This document shows positions 1 through 18,185 of a stretch of 64,000 nucleotides of DNA, in pieces (the stretch's first letter is position 1; every line of letters begins with the position of its first letter). The notes beneath the pieces are model-generated. The model was given only the letters and a program-made list of their open reading frames with translations, did no database searches and had not been told where the DNA came from. A program made the translations under genes and the position numbers. The stretch is from positions 72,080,984 through 72,144,983 of the forward strand of contig NC_088300.1 in NCBI RefSeq assembly GCF_032854445.1. The letters are read 5' to 3'. The DNA comes from Liolophura sinensis. Lineage: Eukaryota; Mollusca; Polyplacophora; Chitonida; Chitonidae.

Positions 1-521
1 TAATATTGTCATACTTCAGTTTTAACGCCTGTGTTTGGATATAATCAACAAGTTTACATTTAAAAACTTCCAGCATACCAACAGGTGGTCCCAAACACTT
101 ACCATACAAAAATTCTTTTGAAATGTTATTTTTTATTGACAAAAAGGGAAGACTATACTTAAAATAACCATTACACCTTTCATATGAAGTTCGCATCATT
201 TATAATTGGCCTTTTCTTTAAACCACACAGCTCAGTGTAATGACATAGTCTGGGATAAATGCAAGCCAGAAAAATAATTCTTTTACATTCATTTGAAAGA
301 CTGGATTTTATTTTGTGAACATTTTACGTGAGTGGGCCAAACCCTACCACTAAAGCTTATATCTTATGTTCTTTAGTTGCACAAGCAATCAAATTTAGCC
401 AGTTTCAAACAAAAATCTACAGTACAGTAGTTTTAATATTTATATCCTGAGGCAGATCAGATATTTCACTAATCAGGTATCCCTGTTTACATATGAATAT
501 GTTTTAATATAGTAAGAATGA

Positions 522-528
522 ATAAAAG

Positions 529-593
<65 letters not shown>

Positions 594-650
594 GTGTGTG
601 TGTGCGTGCGTGTGTGTGTGTGTGCGTGTGTGCGTGTGTGTGTACATACT
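522..650. repeat. TA/TG compound microsatellite
   Basis: About 20 bases of alternating TA are followed by roughly 100 bases of TG with occasional CG interruptions. The histidine/threonine-rich open frames across it are artefacts of the dinucleotide repeat. Confidence 0.95.
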
Positions 651-1097
651 GTATATTTACAAATATGTAGATAATAAAATTTATTAGTATGCATCTTGAG
701 AAAAACCAGTAACACATTTACATATGGAGTAATTAATAATTATTATTTTACTGTACTAGATAGTTTTACATTACGACTATAATCAAGATATAAATGAGAG
801 CAATTTGCAACCAGGTTTGTTAAATATTATTTTATAAATTTAATTTGAATGCATACAGTACAAAACATCAGTATGTCCAAGATTTTACTAATAATATTAT
901 TTCTTTGGCTTGACATGTCACGAATGTAAATTTACATCAGAGATAGAATGTAAAACTGTTCCATATATAAGGCATTCTACTGTATTATCCATACATCCTA
1001 TAGACATAGCACCTTCGATACCTAACAGGTTATTTTATTTTCTCCTTTAAAACACGTATAGAGCAGCGAACTTGCCAATCCTCGTGCGTTTTTCTAT

Positions 1098-1225
1098 ATT
1101 TATTTCCTTGATTAATGTCCAATGCCTTGTTCAAGAATTCTTCATTTATATAACGACAGCCAGGTTTATGTGTGGAGGAAACCGGAGTGCACATTCCTCA
1201 AGATTCCCTTTTCCCCACGATTCGC
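1098..1225 (-). repeat. SINE tail relic
   Basis: A diverged copy of the tail of the tRNA-headed SINE common in this window. It keeps 'CAAGAATTCTTCA', 'ATAACGACAGCCAG' and 'GGAGGAAACCGG' in the expected order. The tRNA-like head is not recognisable. Confidence 0.45.
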
Positions 1226-4200
1226 TAAACCTGAATCAATCTTTTCACAACTAGGGTGACGTACAACGTGCTGTTGACATTGTTCATTTGTTGTTGTTGT
1301 TGTTGTCTCTCAGACTCCCGTTCGACTCCTTAAACCTGACAAAGAAATAAGCAAATACTAACCTCTTATCTTGCTTATTTCAATCCTTCTGGTAATTTAT
1401 AAGTGAACGATCAAAGTTAATGCACTGGACAATCGGTTTCCACAGAAAATGACGGTCTAGTTGATGTTATTCTCAGACTGCGATGAACGATTTAGCCCTG
1501 TCCGCCATGCTCTCTTTGTTTACAGTATGCGTCGCCAGGTGACGGCCGTGGCTCGCACACAGTGCTCAGTGTTCGATATCTCTATCTCAACTGTACATAT
1601 CGGGACGTGCACATTAGTGAGAGTTTGCACGTGCTGCGGCCTTAGCCTTGGGGTATTTATAGCGAGGTGCGATGGTTTCCTAGTGTGCGTCGTTCTTTTT
1701 TCCTTACCCATTATAAACGTGATAACCATCGTATACTCGTGAAGTACGTTGAAAAAGTATAGATTTACAGTTAGGCTTATATAGACCTGCACGGGCTTAT
1801 ATAGGGCCTACATGTAGGCCTACCATATTTATGCTGAGCACATAAACAGTAAATAATAGCCTACTCCTTTATATCCTTACCACAGTAAAAAAAAAAAAAA
1901 AATAGGAAAGAGATAACACCTGCATTAACTCCAAAGCTAGATGGACTTTCACCTGACACAGAAATCGGATGAGTTTATGCTGGGAATTAAACATGTCCCT
2001 ACTGGCCTATACCGGAATATATTTTATTTCAACACTGATAAAATTTTATGGGTGGCAAGTATAGATCTACAAGTAAAAATAATCGCAGTGAAAATGTTCC
2101 AAGTTGGTCAGATTTCACCAACAATATTCAGGCAATGAAAGGGGGAAATTAATAGAGGCTGACTGACCGAGAGATGGGGAGTTTGTGCAGGGGGAGGGGC
2201 AGCGCCATAAATAGACAGAGGCACAGAGAGGTAGCGGAGTATGAAATAAGCCCCACACGGAGGCACCAGATTTTAGCCCAAGACATGTAGTTTCTGCTGC
2301 ATGCCAACGGATTTGTAGCTAAGATCAATAGTTGTTTAATAGTAGAATAGTGTTTAAATGACACTATTCTACTTCATAAATAGAAACGTAAGCCCGTGCA
2401 TTTAACGTAGATTTTATAGTTAACTACATGGGCTGCAGGTAACTTGCCACATAGGCTGACGGCCTGTCACTCAGTCGGAGAAATGAACAACTCTTCCTCC
2501 TCTCCAAGGCTATCAACGGACAATTTTTAATGTTTGCACGTAAAGCCAGCCCTGTTCGCAATGCACCATGGATAATTCTCAACAATCCCGACGGCATTCC
2601 CCCATACCCCCCCCCCCAATACCCCCCATACCCCCTAGCTATCACCAATATAAGTCCAAAGCCATGGCCAAATATATCAGCAATTTCTATTCACACGTGT
2701 ACCTTGCGTCATGACGAGCCCAAAAATGTAACTCTTACTAGGCCAAATTCAGCCATTAAGGAAGTATCGCGGTTTCCAGCTTCTTTTCAGGTTTAGACCT
2801 TACATACCCTTTAAGGAAGAGACGGGCTTTAGGAGGTAAAAGTAAAGTAACTACGCCATGGCTTTGGACTGGGGATCTTTTTTTAGACAAAACAACACAC
2901 AACACCGCTTATTCCTCCTAACTCTTTAGACCAAAATTTCATATCTTTATACTCTCCTAACATTTCTTGTCAGCTACACGCACTCTGTCCTGGCCCGCTG
3001 TCAGAACTGACTTGAGCCCATGCAGATGGGACACTGGATTGAGGTGATTGCACACCATGTGTCGGGGAACCTGAAATGTACGTACTTAACCAGGTGCGGT
3101 GACCGTGCGGTGAGGCTTAATACGGGCAGGACGCTGTGGTGCATGGTCTTCAGCACTGGACGCATTGTATATGATATCTGGTAGTGTGGGGTTCAAACCC
3201 AATTGTCATGCTTTTTCTCCATGTTGTCTGTCTTTGTAAATACTGTTACAGTTTGCACATGCAGGTTGAATATTGTTGAATTGTCCATTGTGTATGTCCT
3301 AGGCATACAAATCTTGCTATTCGTCGTTATGTGTTAATGCCAAAGCTTAATTTTCCCGATCGTGGCAAATTAGTTTAGTGCATTACTCTCATAGTGATTT
3401 CTTATTTGACCTGATGCTTGCCCACTGGTATCGCTTTAAAGAATGTAACAGCTTTAATTTATTTTACAATGTTACCTCCACCCCACCTGCTTTCACCTCC
3501 CCGTTATTATCCTGTTATCCCGATACACCGTTAGAAGGTACCCAGCGTTTTTCCACAAACTAGGAGAGAGATTCGAGTAAATAAGAATTCTTTTATTTTC
3601 CCGTGACTACTGAATAATAAAGTCATTTATTAATTTTGCCAGCATACGTACCTTATGACATGCAGTTATTTCTTCAAAAATTTACTAGAGCTTCATGGGC
3701 TCTTGTTTCTTGATTCTTTAGTAATACAGTCGGTAGCAAATAAGTGAACTGAGTGTGCAAACGGAAAGTGGGTACGTAATTGTATGTGTGGTGTTGTTGT
3801 TGGGCAGGGGGTGGGGGTGCGTGTGGGGTGAGAGTATTCTGATAAAGACTGAAGAGTGTACAACACTGAATTGCACGTCCCTGATGTTTAAATTGTCCAT
3901 ACCTTGTGAGTTTGACTTCATGTTCTCTTTGTGCTCAAAACTTATAGAACAAACAAACCTGAATTTGCATCACATCTACACATAGAAGTCATTATAGGCT
4001 GTATTTCGCTGTATAAAACCAAAATTGAAAATACTGGCTCATGATAAAGTTAATAAAACAGCTATTTCCTCCATCCAGATTTGTGTTCTCTATGACCACA
4101 CTCTCCCCGGTTGACTACATGACGGTCCTGCTGACATTCTGATCGGATATTTGTGAGTCATCATTAATAGACGGAATCAATATTGACCTCAGTCCGTACA

Positions 4201-4782
4201 GTCTGGGCGACTAGTATATATTTTATTCATGGTTCCCACTTAAACCGTTTGTGTGATATGACATTCGAAAATTCTCAGAGAAAACGAGTCATAGAATGTC
4301 ACGTGATAATTATAGATTTTAAGCTGTAAAAATATGGAGTGGTTGTTCAAAAGTACATGAAAAGTTCTGATTGACACGAACCTAATTAATACTTATTCAG
4401 TTACATTATTATAATGGAGCTTAGTTAGGTCAAGACTAATAATGATACCATAGCCTTACTTCTTAGCAGGCATCTCTCCAGCTCTAAACTACATGTATAA
4501 CTTATATCGTCGCCTATACTAAAATGAATGGAATCGTACGTTGTAATATACAGAATAACCCGAGTTTTCCTATTTACTGCATGTGTATAGGATAACTGGC
4601 TTTGTCTGCTTTATTTAAAACAAACGTGTACATGTACATCTATTTCAACATTGTCTGCCAGAGTAATGTCACTAAAAGTCATTGATTCTCTCATCAAAAT
4701 TGTTCCAGCTACAGATTCACCAAAACACTGCATGCCAGTTGTAAGGATTAAATTATTGGTAGATTCTTTGGCTGATTGATAG

Positions 4783-4875
4783 TTGTATTGATTTATTTAT
4801 TGGTCTTTAACCCATATATAAGTTGTGTATATTTCAATTATATGACGACAGCCAAGTGTATATGAGTAGAGAAAA
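4783..4875 (-). repeat. SINE tail relic (very diverged)
   Basis: The order TTGATTTATTTATTGG, TTTCAATTATATGACGACAGCCA resembles the SINE tail seen elsewhere in the window, but about a third of positions differ. Confidence 0.3.
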
Positions 4876-5469
4876 GACGAAGGTATCAGATATCGTCTTA
4901 AATCTCCTAACTTAAAACCGCAGCCAATACACCGGTAGCTTGATTCGAAAACGTGATATCATTAATCAACGGAAATGTTCAGCGAATGTGCCAAATACAC
5001 CGGGTGGATGCAGTACATTTTCCTGGTAGATCCGGAGTATCAATATAATGATCTACAACTATATGAAGGTCTTAGCATTTCCACTTCACAAATTGTTTAC
5101 TTTGACTAGTTATTTTACCCTGAAATCTCGTCACAGTCAAAGTGGTTTTTTTTTTATTTATTGGACATGGTGTCAAACAATATACGAAATTAGGCTAATT
5201 CATGCGTGAAATTTCACACATCAGAATCCTTAGCATTATTTACTCAGTGCGATATACGTTTTAATCTAAGAACTCAATTAATCTAATAGTAATGGTAATG
5301 ATGACTCATCACTTATTCATGTCAAAGACAACACATGTAAATTTATTGTCTTTATCGTTTATCACACTTATTTTTTCAACTCACAACTCTGTTTCACAAA
5401 GCACTAAAGGCTTTGAATAAAATACATTGCAAATGGTAAAAGAGTGTGTAGCGAAAGATCAACAGTTCT

Positions 5470-8093
<2,624 letters not shown>

Positions 8094-8285
8094 GGTGAAG
8101 GGTTAATGTCAAGAGTCTCGTCTGTAGACTGTAATGTTGTCCAAGTGGAGGCTTGATCACAACTATGACTGGAACTGACCAAGCTGTTAGTTATATAGCC
8201 TGACGACTCAATCCCCACCCCTGAGTTGCCAAGACTGCAGTGGTCAAGCGACGGCTGACCTGTCTGAACAAGCTATTGACCACTG
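8094..8285 (-). promoter_or_regulatory. Tubulin promoter module, copy 1
   Basis: TATATAA at 8191-8197 lies 104 nt upstream of the ATG. Further upstream are the blocks shared with the other copies: TTCAGACAGGT, GTCGTCGCTTGACCACTGCA, GTCTTGGCAAC. Downstream of TATA is the shared 5' UTR block ACATTACAGTCTACAGACGA. The CATTACCTGAGTGGTCAG segment has been lost or replaced in this copy by a GGGGTGGGGATTG stretch. Confidence 0.8.
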
Positions 8286-8423
8286 TTGACCCGTGCAACA
8301 CAGCTGGAAAACAATTCGACGGGATTTAGACTACTTAACCGAAGTTCGATTTTCGTGCTGTTTAAGAAACCATGAGAAATGGTGGACACCGTTGTGCTAC
8401 ACTAATTGTATAACATGTATATG

Positions 8424-8672
8424 ATTTATTTATTGATTGGTGTTGTACGACGTACTCGGGAATATTTCACTTATATGACAGCAGCCAGCATTATCTGGGG
8501 AGGAAACCGAACAGTTCCCGGGGAAATTCCTCGACCATCCCTGGGTTGGTGGCAGACTTTCCCACATACGACTGGAGAGGAAGTCAGACTTGAACGCACA
8601 GGGATCGCATTTGGTGAGAGGCTTGTGGGTATTTGTGCTGCACTATCACGCTATAACAAATAGGCCACGGAA
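8424..8672 (-). mobile_element. tRNA-headed SINE, near full length
   Basis: Read on the minus strand it has a tRNA-like head (GTGGCCTATTTGTTATAGCG), the central 'CCACATACGACTGG' region seen here in reverse, and the conserved tail ending GTACAACACCAATCAATAAA. The order matches the other SINE copies in the window. It has no coding capacity and would rely on LINE enzymes. Confidence 0.75.
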
Positions 8673-8934
8673 GCCCCATACACATATATGAGAGTGATCC
8701 TCTACACAGGTGAAATGAGAAAAGTTGAAGAAACCCTGGTGTAAATTTACTGAAAGACTTGAAATTATAATGTTGGCGCTGTAAACAATTTAATTCTTTT
8801 TAATAGGTCTGCAGATAAATATGTGTAATTTTAAATGTATCTAAAAATATTATATGGAAGCAAATTATTTTATTATTTTTGGTTGATTAAGCGTTCATCA
8901 ATACATCGGCTGTGCCACTGTTGTAATTGGCTGG

Positions 8935-9265
8935 ACCACTGTTGTAATTACCATATCACAGAAATTCGCTTACAGTGGTGTAGATGATGTAATTGATATC
9001 AGTACATTACAAAGAATCGCTCATAGGTGAATAAGTGATTCCTTGTAAGTGTAGGAAATGTAGCAATCACCATAACAAGGAACTGCTGATAGTGGAATAA
9101 GTGCTGAAATCACTATGTTAAAGAGAGTTGCTAATATTGGAGTCGGATCTGTAATCACCATAGTATAGGGAACTGTTGATAATGAAGCTAGTGATGTAAT
9201 CACCATATTATAAGAGACTGTTGATAATGAAGCCAGTGGTGTATTCACCATATTATAGGGAACAT
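8935..9265. repeat. 45-bp minisatellite
   Basis: The unit GTAATCACCATATTATAGG followed by GAACTGTTGATAATGAAGCC recurs every 45 bases (for example at 9151, 9196 and 9241), with more degraded units back to about 8935. A further remnant lies at 9418-9468, after a SINE fragment. A related block occurs near 24480-24620. Confidence 0.75.
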
Positions 9266-9277
9266 TCGATAATTGTT

Positions 9278-9412
9278 TATTTGATTTATTTGATCGGTGT
9301 TTTACGCCTCAAGATTATATCACTCATACGACGTCGGCCAGCATTATTGTAGGTGGAAACCGGGCAAAGCCCAGAGAAAACCCCGCGACCATTCGCAGGT
9401 TGTTGACAAAGT
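9278..9412 (-). repeat. SINE tail half copy
   Basis: Carries the tail box (TTGATCGGTGTTTTACGCC on the plus strand), then ACTCATACGACGTCGGCCAG and GGAAACCGGGCAAAGCCC. It stops before the tRNA head. It splits the 45-bp minisatellite and so was inserted into it. Confidence 0.7.
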
Positions 9413-9844
9413 GTAGATAATTAATCCAGTGGTATAATCACCATAATATAGTCGCTGGTAATGAAATCAAAAGAAAAGTGTAATTGAAACATCTGACAAC
9501 ATAGTCGGTTAATATTCGTCCACACAATTCAATTTATCGAATATCGGGTTTAACTGATACATTTTACACATGTAAACGTATAGTTGATTGGTATCAATCT
9601 CATTTTGTATTGACTTTCTTATTTAGATCACCATCTAGTCCTCACAGGCGTATGGGAAGCCTAAACATTCGGGCAGCGAATTGTTTACCGTCGTATATTA
9701 TACCTAAAGTGGATTTTCCTTAGCCAACCGTTGTAGGTCTACACCGCTTCAGTTGAGACCACTACCATATGATCGCGTGTTTTAAAAGTGCCGCCAAATC
9801 GACAGGAGATATACATCAGGCGTTGGTCATGTACCTGATGAAAT

Positions 9845-10020
9845 AAGATCGTTTCCCCTGACGATGTTTTTCTCTGGCAATGGCGATCGATTCTCATAAC
9901 GAAGTTTTTCTCTGGTGATGCTTTCGCCTTGTGATGGTTTCCTCTGGTAATGCTTTTCCCTAGCGATGGTTTCATTTGGTGATGATTTCCTCTGCTGATG
10001 GTATCATCTGGCGATGGTCT
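9845..10020. repeat. ~16-bp minisatellite
   Basis: An imperfect unit near CGATGGTTTCCTCTGG recurs about ten times. The same motif on the opposite strand occurs near 24340-24465. Confidence 0.65.
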
Positions 10021-10044
10021 GATATCGCCAAATGAGGCAAGTGA

Positions 10045-10140
10045 CCACAACGCTGACCGCCGTCGAATAAGTGAAATATTTTTGGACACGTCGTAAAACA
10101 CCAATCAAATCAAAACTAAATAAATCAAGAAACAAGTGTG
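10045..10140 (+). repeat. SINE tail fragment
   Basis: GACCGCCGTCGAATAAGTGA, AATATTTTTGGACACGTCG and TAAAACACCAATCAAATC match the 3' half of the window's SINE family. The head is absent. Confidence 0.65.
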
Positions 10141-10437
10141 ACACATCGATGAAGTTACAAACCTGAACACTAAAGCAAGTTACAAACCTGAACACCCACA
10201 ACGGACAAATAATCCTGTTTGTTTTGCTTCGGGTTTTACTTACATTTCAGTCTTAGCAGGAAAGTCCAGAGACCGCCGGTTTCATACTTTGTATAAAGCC
10301 GTTCCAAGAGAAGGTCATTATTAAACCAGCGAGCTGTATGCTAAAAATATACGTATGGATCATTCAGTCACTGAATTAAGTAAATTTTAAAAGGTGCAAA
10401 GAAAAACCCCAATGCATTGTGATTGTATTCAGTATAT

Positions 10438-10443
10438 TTTATT
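10438..10443 (-). terminator. Polyadenylation signal of tubulin copy 2
   Basis: AATAAA on the minus strand, 55-60 nt past the TAG stop of copy 2. It sits in a 3' UTR nearly identical to that of copy 3, which has the same signal at the same distance. Confidence 0.7.
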
Positions 10444-10497
10444 ACTTCCTTCACAACGCATGTGTCAGTACATATACTCCGGACATTTTGGGTGGGT

Positions 10498-12709
<2,212 letters not shown>

Positions 12710-12900
12710 GGTTAAAGGTTTATGTCAAAAGTCTCGTCTGTAGACTGTAATGTTGCCCAGGTGGAGACTGAATCACAACTGTGACTAGAACTGACCAAAC
12801 TGTTAGTTATATAGCCTGACCACTCACATAATGTTTGTCTGGGTTGCCAAGACGGCAGTGGTTAAGCGACGACGGACCTGTCTGAACCAGTTACTGATCG
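12710..12900 (-). promoter_or_regulatory. Tubulin promoter module, copy 2
   Basis: TATATAA at 12807-12813, 104 nt from the ATG. Upstream blocks TTCAGACAGGT, GTCGTCGCTT, GTCTTGGCAAC and GTGAGTGGTCAGGC are shared with the other copies, as is the 5' UTR block ACATTACAGTCTACAGACGA. Confidence 0.85.
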
Positions 12901-13514
12901 TCACTGACGGGAATTTCTGTATTATGAAGGATAAATACGTCAATGATCCGACGAAACAACCTTAACTCTGATGTGAAAAATCGCTGGCCCCTATTCTCAA
13001 CAGAGTTCTGAACGAAATATTTCAGAGCTGTATAGCCTGAGAGAATGTTTTGTCAAAGGCTTATCCAAATGTGTTAGTTCATACTTCTACTTGGTGACGC
13101 AACTTTAACTTGTAATAAGGTTACTCATTTATACCTCACTGTATGGCTTTTAAAGAGATATACCGGGGATATTTTGGCACAAAATCGATCACCACAAATT
13201 TGATCGAATATTTGCTATTATTTTTAAAATGGGCCAAATAATTCCCTTTCATAAATATCAAGCTCGTCTGTGTACGTGTTACCATTCAAAAGTTCCCTAA
13301 AATTAATCATTTCAGTACTATATATTACACAGGTAACATACAATCTGGTATTTACCAAAAGGCAATCATTTTGGTAATAACAGAAAATTTGATTTGATTA
13401 ACGAATGTGTTTTTAACCAAAAATCTCTGGTATAGCCTCTGTAAATATCCCGGTTATTAATACGTTTCACATCTGTTCTACATGAATATGTGTTATGCTT
13501 TAAATAAATTAGGT

Positions 13515-13605
13515 CTCTCAGTAACCTGCGGATGGTCGTGGGTTTCCCCCAGACTCTGGCCGGTTTCTTCCGACCACAATGTTGACCGCGGTCGTATAAG
13601 TGCAA
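13515..13605 (+). repeat. SINE fragment
   Basis: AACCTGCGGATGGTCGTGGG, then CTCTGGCCGGTTTCTTCC and GCGGTCGTATAAGTG match the middle and tail of the SINE family. The last tail box is missing. Confidence 0.6.
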
Positions 13606-14403
13606 TCTGTGGGTAAATAATTCCAAAGTATGCAGCGCTTTTTTAAATTTAACATATCCAACAAATTAGTAATTATCTTTCCAGAATGAATTAATATATA
13701 TACAGTCCGTTTCATAAATACCGTGTTAATATGATATGACATGAGAGACTTCGGCTTCAGAATAGTTACGGAAAACGCAATGCGTTCCGAAACGGGAGTT
13801 CAAACCCATTTCGGGTCTGAATGTAGGCTTTATAAAAGAGGCAATCTTCGTACTTTCTCACATTATACTCAGTGTACGAGGATAAGCCAAGTACAGTCAC
13901 TAAGCGTGGCGGCGTGCCAGGTGTCGTCCAATAAAAAAGCATGTACTGGAAATATGTTGACTTGAAGGCCGACCTATACTAAATAAAGACATGGCTGAGA
14001 TATGAAATATCTGGAAGGCGACATTATACCCTTACATATTGTCTACAGTTATAGTTTTCTCCTCAGTATAAGCACTCTTAATAGCCCCTGTAATACGAAT
14101 AAAATCTCTTATTAATTATAAATGTTTGACTGTGACATCTGGCATTATGCAGATACACATCGCGCAGGTCATTTTTTCTTTTCCATGCATAGAGATTTTT
14201 TCATACAGGTTGTCTTCTCGATGTCATTTTAAAACACATTACCAAGAAAGAAAACAGGCATGCGAGGCATACACGTTTAATATTAAGAAACTGGTGTTTG
14301 TATTGTTCGTATTTACTACACTGCAAAAAGGGCGTTTACAAATTAAACGTCCCGTTAACTTGTTGTGTGCAGAACATGTTAAGAAATGCGTCCTTAGCTA
14401 AAG

Positions 14404-14600
14404 CACGACTGACCTAAACATGTTAGATATGGGAACGTGCTTAGTGTCTAACGTTTCTCTCCTAACCAATCTGACATCCAAACATGTGCGTGTTTAGAAT
14501 CTAAACATATATTTGGCTTCAGCACTTTATCTAAGCGTATTCCTGAACTTTTTGACTGTTAAATATGTTCAAGGTTAAATATGTTTATAGGGACAAATTG
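14404..14600 (+). repeat. AACATGTT-rich dispersed repeat, copy A
   Basis: Contains TAAACATGTTAG, CTCTCCTAACC, CATCCAAACATGTGCG and CTAAACATAT. The order CTCCTA / ATCCAAAACATGTG / CTAAACATGTT recurs near 18085-18185 in the same orientation. Confidence 0.4.
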
Positions 14601-15911
14601 TTGACTTTACATGTACATGAAGCATACAATAATTCTTTAATTAATTAATTTATGTTCTCACTTGTCTGTTGACTACAATCCCTTGAAAGTATATGGAAGA
14701 ATAGAACGATATAGAGGCAAAATATTTTTCCTTACAATGAAGATTAAAATAATTTTAAAAAGCCATTAGAATGTATTTTCACAGATACTATTATGTGGAT
14801 AGACCCATATTCTAGACGTGAATAAGTGCACTTTGTCTAAATTAGCGATGAGATTTATGTTTTCGGTGTATAATTTTAGCCAGAAATTACTATGGATAAA
14901 GTTTTCTCTCCTTTCTTCCCTTAACCGCTACCAGACTACCCACTCTTCACGTCCAAAAAGACCATAAGGGATGTTACCTAATCACAACACGCCCATGTGG
15001 TATCGCGATTGGGGTGTCCTAGGAGTGACACATGACCTCGTATTTTCTGGCGCGAAATCGGGCTCCTGCATAGAACGTCTCGTTACGTTACTTCTCTGTC
15101 CAGTCAGTCTTTTCTTGATTTCCAAGTGTTCTACATCACCTCATGTAAAGACGAACTGGTGAGTAATATCATCACTGATGTAAAACACAATTAAAGTGTA
15201 CACAAGGGAAATATGAAATGGCAAATCTCCTTCGCTTCTGCATGCAAAAAGCATGTGTTGTTGTTGTAATCTATGTCCCCCCGAAGCTGTCCCCGAAGTA
15301 GAGAACAATTTTTAGTACCTTTCTGTTGCTTTAGTTGGTGCTTCAAACAATAATTTCGAGCCTCAATAAAAAGTTATATCAGGCAGGTAATCAGTCTGAC
15401 AAACGCCTTTCAAAATTTAATTGCTTAACGGTAGTTGTAGTAGCGAATTTCGGCCTGCATGGACTTCGCTCGTACAGGCATGACAGTGGATAAGACTCTG
15501 GTGTTTACTGGCCAGGAAGATTTTTTTCATATGATGAACTTTTCTTTTTCATTGCGTAATATTTCGTTTTCTTTGATTACTGTTTGTGAATTACAAATAT
15601 ATTTCGGCCAAACAAACAAGCATTACTTCAAGGTGTTGACATTTGATGATCATGAGTGTCGGCTGCCAATATCTCTCTTATCTGTGCAGATATTTTCTGT
15701 ATGTGCCTGGCTACATTAACTTAAGTAGTAAGTAGTTAGTTTAAAGTTTTGAAAATGATATTATTAGACTTGAAAAAATGAAAAAACAAAGACACATAAT
15801 AAATGTTGCTTAAAATTATATTTCTTTCATTCATTAATTGAGTTACTTTTAATCTTTTAATATTCCACATAATGTGTTGACAGGATACATTGCCTTTTAG
15901 TTCAATGTGGG

Positions 15912-16135
15912 GGACCTCCGGGACTCAGTCGGTTAGAGCGCTAGCGCAGCTTTATGACTCAGGGACCTGTCACCAGTCTCCGGCTTTAAGTGGGAAGGTC
16001 TGGCTACAACCTGCGTATGGTCGTGGGTTTCCTCCGGGCTCTGCCTGGTTTCCTCCCACCATAATGTTGGCCGTCGTCGTATAAGTGAAATATTTTTGAG
16101 TACGGCGTAAAAACACCAATCAAATAAAAATAAAT
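15912..16135 (+). mobile_element. tRNA-headed SINE
   Basis: The head reads GGGACTCAGTCGGTTAGAGC (A-box like). It continues through CAACCTGCGTATGGTCGTGG, GGTTTCCTCCCACCATAATG and the tail GTAAAAACACCAATCAAATA. The central part is shortened compared with the copy at 23978. Confidence 0.8.
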
Positions 16136-18084
16136 AATTAAATAGAATACAATAAAATACAATAAAATACAATACAACAAGTCCACGGTCTAAAACAAGG
16201 TTGATATCAAAACAGCGAATCAATAAAATAATACAATTTCCTGACAGTTTGAAATATATCTTTTATATTCCTTAAGACTGTGGTGCATTTTTTCAGGTTA
16301 AAAAGGAATTCTATCAGCTGAATCATAACCTAAACAAGGATGTTAACAGATGGGCATCAGCGTAAAAGAAACACAGTTTTGAATCCGATGACACAGAGGT
16401 AATGAAGTGAGTGTCTCTGAAATGTGTTTATGTATAATTATGATGTTATCTACTTTAGTGGTTTGAATTGTTTTCATACTATTATGTAATATACAACGTA
16501 TATGGCTCATTGTATTTACTGTTCTAAATAAGGCATTGTGAAAGAATAGCTTCTTTATTTCAAAGTCCAAATGCCTTATCAGTTAAATGCTGATATTATT
16601 GCATTCAGAAGAGTGAATGACACATTAGTGTTTTGTTGCTAACTTCAACACACGCTTCTATTGTTTAGGGGTAAGACTATAGGTTGCCATTGTTTGGTTG
16701 TTTATCTGTCCTCGCAGATGCATTAGTACATGTATTCTTGGAAGTTGTATATTTAGACATTTGACGTGAAGATTACTGACCGTGGCCATTTTTGTGGTTT
16801 CTGACTTAATAGGAATCTGATGTGCAAAGTGACCTTTGAATTAATACAGAGTTGAGCAGATCGTCAAATCTGCAGGGAAACATCAGCCAGAGCGGACGGT
16901 TGAAACACATGTAAGTATTGCCTTTGACGAATGTTAAAGTTTCATGTAAAAAATGTAGCTCCTCATCAACACCTAGATTTGTGTAGCTGTTTGGTAATGT
17001 TGCTTTCCTCTTGTGTTTGGGATTTAACAGTCCTCTGTTTCTGTAGGACATTTCTAATTCTGACTCGTAAGATAACTGGTTTAAGTATTTGTGTTTCATG
17101 TGCATTTGCCCAATGTTTTGCACCCTCAGGTGAGGAAAGATGACTTGCAGAACCGGTGCAAGAAAAAGGCCACTACATCTTGCTATTTTGAAGAATAGAC
17201 ACGAAGTCAACACCTGCTACATGGTTGAGGACATGATACATGTGGCAATCTATGCAGAAAATGATCTAAATTATTTGATCTATATCACACCTAAAATGCT
17301 ACCAGCTTTTTAGATTTTTGCAGATGGCAATTCTTCGGGGCAAATCCTCTTTTCCCAAAGGCTTATTTTTCAAAACTTTAACCACTCACTACACTGCCTT
17401 GCGTGTGAACTGAATTTTTTTTTTTTTTTTTAGATTTTGCACCTTCCCTTTTCTGTTTGTTATCTCTGAAAATATATGCACTTTTGAGAAACTGCTTTTT
17501 TATTACATTAACATTAACCCTCTCGTACCTGTGGTAGATATGTTGTGAAAGGTGGATTGAAGGTACCTCCTTATTTTTTGGCTTTTTTTTCTCCTTTGGT
17601 TTCCAAGGTTTTGATAAATGCCTTTTGTGAGGCACATTCAAGCACATTCTTGTAAATGCATTAGGCCAGATTTGTGCATGTACAATGGAGTAATAACGTA
17701 TTTTAGTTACAGCTAAGTTATAGTGTACCTTAAAATTGCCTTAAGGCAGGTTTCACATTTTGTTAAGCGTGGAAAATAAATCCTGCTTTTGTTTCTTTCC
17801 TTTTTGTGTGTATCCCACGGTATGAGTCACCATCAGTATAAATGTTGTAAATCCTGTAAAATATCAAGTAAATTAAATTCAGTTAAATTACTTTTGTATA
17901 TTCTATTGAAAATAATAAATCTGTTTTTCTGTATAAATCTAAATGTTCATTTCAAAACACATTGTATTAAGACAGACCTCTGTGAAACACAAAATGTGAT
18001 TTTGACATGAAATTGAATGTCTTTCATTTGCTTCCTAATTTTGTCTTCATTAGTTACTCTTTATTGTTATTCTAGACTGGTTTC

Positions 18085-18185
18085 TTATGACATGTTTAGA
18101 CGCTAAACATGTTTTCTCCTAGGGAGATCCAAAACATGTGTTTCGAAATATGCTAAATGACTAAACATGTTGAGGGGTATAACGT
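18085..18185 (+). repeat. AACATGTT-rich dispersed repeat, copy B
   Basis: Contains four AAACATGTK motifs, including GCTAAACATGTTTTCTCC and CCAAAACATGTG. It resembles copy A in motif order but is strongly diverged. Confidence 0.4.

Larger units (their letters stand above)
1..5341. other. AT-rich intergenic region
   Basis: I see no supportable gene here. Short open frames exist but none has a recognisable motif or exon pattern. It holds a TA/TG microsatellite near 522-650, a short GTT run near 1289-1305, a C-run near 2607-2620, and two worn SINE-tail relics near 1098 and 4783. The end of this stretch lies downstream of the first tubulin copy and may include its 3' UTR. Confidence 0.6.
8290..10430. 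other. Repeat-rich spacer between tubulin copies 1 and 2
   Basis: No gene is visible. The spacer holds a full-length SINE, a 45-bp minisatellite, a SINE half copy, a ~16-bp minisatellite and another SINE tail, each listed separately. The left end is the promoter side of copy 1 and the right end the 3' side of copy 2. Confidence 0.7.

Noticed and set aside
473-717. His/Thr-rich frames at the window start
   Set aside because: They translate the TA/TG microsatellite.
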